NCBI GenBank assembly: GCA_030673265.1
Contig: DAOVJK010000158.1
Location: 1-7,050 of the forward strand
Origin: Pseudomonadota bacterium
GTDB lineage: Bacteria; Desulfobacterota; Desulfobulbia; Desulfobulbales; JAGXFP01
Direction: 5' to 3'
DNA: 7,050 nucleotides
Part shown: positions 6,593-7,050 of the stretch, in pieces
Layout: each line of letters starts with the position of its first letter
Position numbering within the stretch: the first letter of the stretch is position 1
Translations under genes and position numbers: made by a program
Notes under the pieces: model-generated
What the model saw: only the letters and a program-made list of their open reading frames with translations
Database searches by the model: none
What the model was told of the DNA's origin: nothing

Positions 6593-6760
6593 AACCAACT
6601 GAATTAAGGAAAAAACACCCAAAAAATAGCCTTTTAAAAAATACTTTTTTTACCATCAAAGACCTTAAAGAGGTACGTCTCCTTTTGACTCTTTTGCATA
6701 ATAGTTAAAAGCTGAATCAACCATAACGTTTTCCTTCTCCGATATTTTCCAGACTTCTAA

Positions 6761-6914
6761 CTACCTGATTCGCAGTTTCTTAAAACGCTTACTCTTCGGA
6801 TTTTCCTTGAAAAACTTGATCAGCACGACCCCCGCCGCAAAACCACCGACATGGGCCCACCAGGCAACCCCGCCAACCGCAGTCCCATTGGCCGCCACTT
6901 GATGCGCATTGAAG
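6761..6914 (-). pseudogene. Rhomboid-family intramembrane serine protease, 3' fragment cut by an IS
   Basis: Reading 50 codons on the minus strand to a TAG at 6763-6761 gives FNAHQVAANGTAVGG, then VAWWAHVGGFAAGVVLIKFF and a basic tail ending KKLRIR. The AWWAHVGGFAAG segment is the last catalytic helix of rhomboid proteases, with the active-site histidine in the AHxGGxxxG pattern, and basic C-terminal tails are common in the family. Rhomboids cut membrane proteins within the bilayer using a Ser-His pair. The helix carrying the serine should lie upstream but is not present, because the sequence changes at 6914/6915 into the end of an insertion sequence. The gene is therefore truncated here. Whether its 5' part survives beyond the IS is outside the window. 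Confidence 0.8.
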
Positions 6915-7050
6915 TGGACCCCAAAGCAAGGACAATTATCTTTTAAATTAAGGTGTGCTCCTTTTGTTCTTTAACAGAACTATTTATGCTGCCATTTGGG
7001 CAACCCCTTCTCCCCAATACACCTCTGCAGGTGTCTTACCTGAGAATGAC
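6915..7050 (-). mobile_element. Insertion sequence, right end (partial), probably IS3 family
   Basis: From 6915 the plus strand reads TGGACCCCAAAGCAAGGACA, starting with TG and resembling a terminal inverted repeat of IS3-type elements. It begins exactly where the rhomboid reading frame loses its family sequence. About 70 bases inside is the stop of a transposase-like frame. The element continues past the right edge, so the other inverted repeat and the target duplication cannot be checked. The family call rests on the transposase C-terminus and the TG end. Confidence 0.7.
6984..7050 (-). CDS. Transposase C-terminus (integrase-core type), partial
   Basis: Twenty-one complete codons, followed by TAA at 6986-6984, read SFSGKTPAEVYWGEGVAQMAA. 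The GKTPAEVYWG motif is typical of the extreme C-terminus of IS3-family OrfB transposases, DDE enzymes that cut and join the element ends. The catalytic residues lie beyond the window edge, so activity cannot be judged. It sits 69 bases from the element end at 6915. Confidence 0.72.
   Translation of the reverse strand, partial: SFSGKTPAEVYWGEGVAQMAA

Noticed and set aside
6641..6651. A and T runs forming an A-T hairpin (6635-6651)
   Set aside because: A pure A-T stem is too weak to be called a terminator without a GC-rich part.
6405..6659. 84-codon minus-strand frame through the structured block
   Set aside because: It needs a TTG or nearby ATG in an AT run, has no family likeness and reads through the hairpin-rich bases. 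Its length is likely chance, although an AAGG lies before the ATG.

Overview
The window looks like chromosomal DNA from a deltaproteobacterium in the broad sense (Desulfobacterota, perhaps near Desulfobulbales). This rests on the style of the 16S rRNA start, the protein sequences and the intermediate base composition. It is a judgement from sequence character, not a database match.

Layout. Positions 1 to about 390 are the promoter and leader of a ribosomal RNA operon read on the minus strand. Only the first dozen or so bases of the 16S rRNA are inside the window, and the operon runs off the left edge. The leader carries a strong promoter with an AT-rich upstream element and a GC-rich discriminator, then a boxB-like hairpin and a boxA-like motif. 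Next, also on minus, is larB (634-1383), for the first step of nickel-pincer cofactor synthesis, with a weak terminator behind it. A 197-bp divergent intergenic region holding a 24-bp imperfect palindrome separates larB from a tight plus-strand operon: prmA, rsmE and dtd (1581-3671). These three act on translation: methylation of ribosomal protein L11, methylation of 16S rRNA, and removal of D-amino acids from tRNA.

Converging on this operon is a large minus-strand gene (3740-6268). It encodes a membrane-anchored signalling protein with two transmembrane helices, three GAF domains and a class III nucleotide cyclase domain. The cyclase keeps both metal-binding aspartates but has lysine where the family normally has the transition-state arginine.

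Upstream of it, 6269-6760 has no convincing gene. It holds a GC-richer block (about 6398-6592) with several short inverted repeats that could be a structured RNA or a decayed repeat. At the right end is the last part of a rhomboid protease gene (minus strand, 6761-6914). It is cut by the end of an insertion sequence that starts at about 6915 and whose transposase C-terminus is visible (6984-7050).

Most of the window is housekeeping. The items that deserve a second look are the cyclase substitution, the structured intergenic block, the divergent palindrome and the IS-broken rhomboid gene. I see no convincing new multi-gene system.
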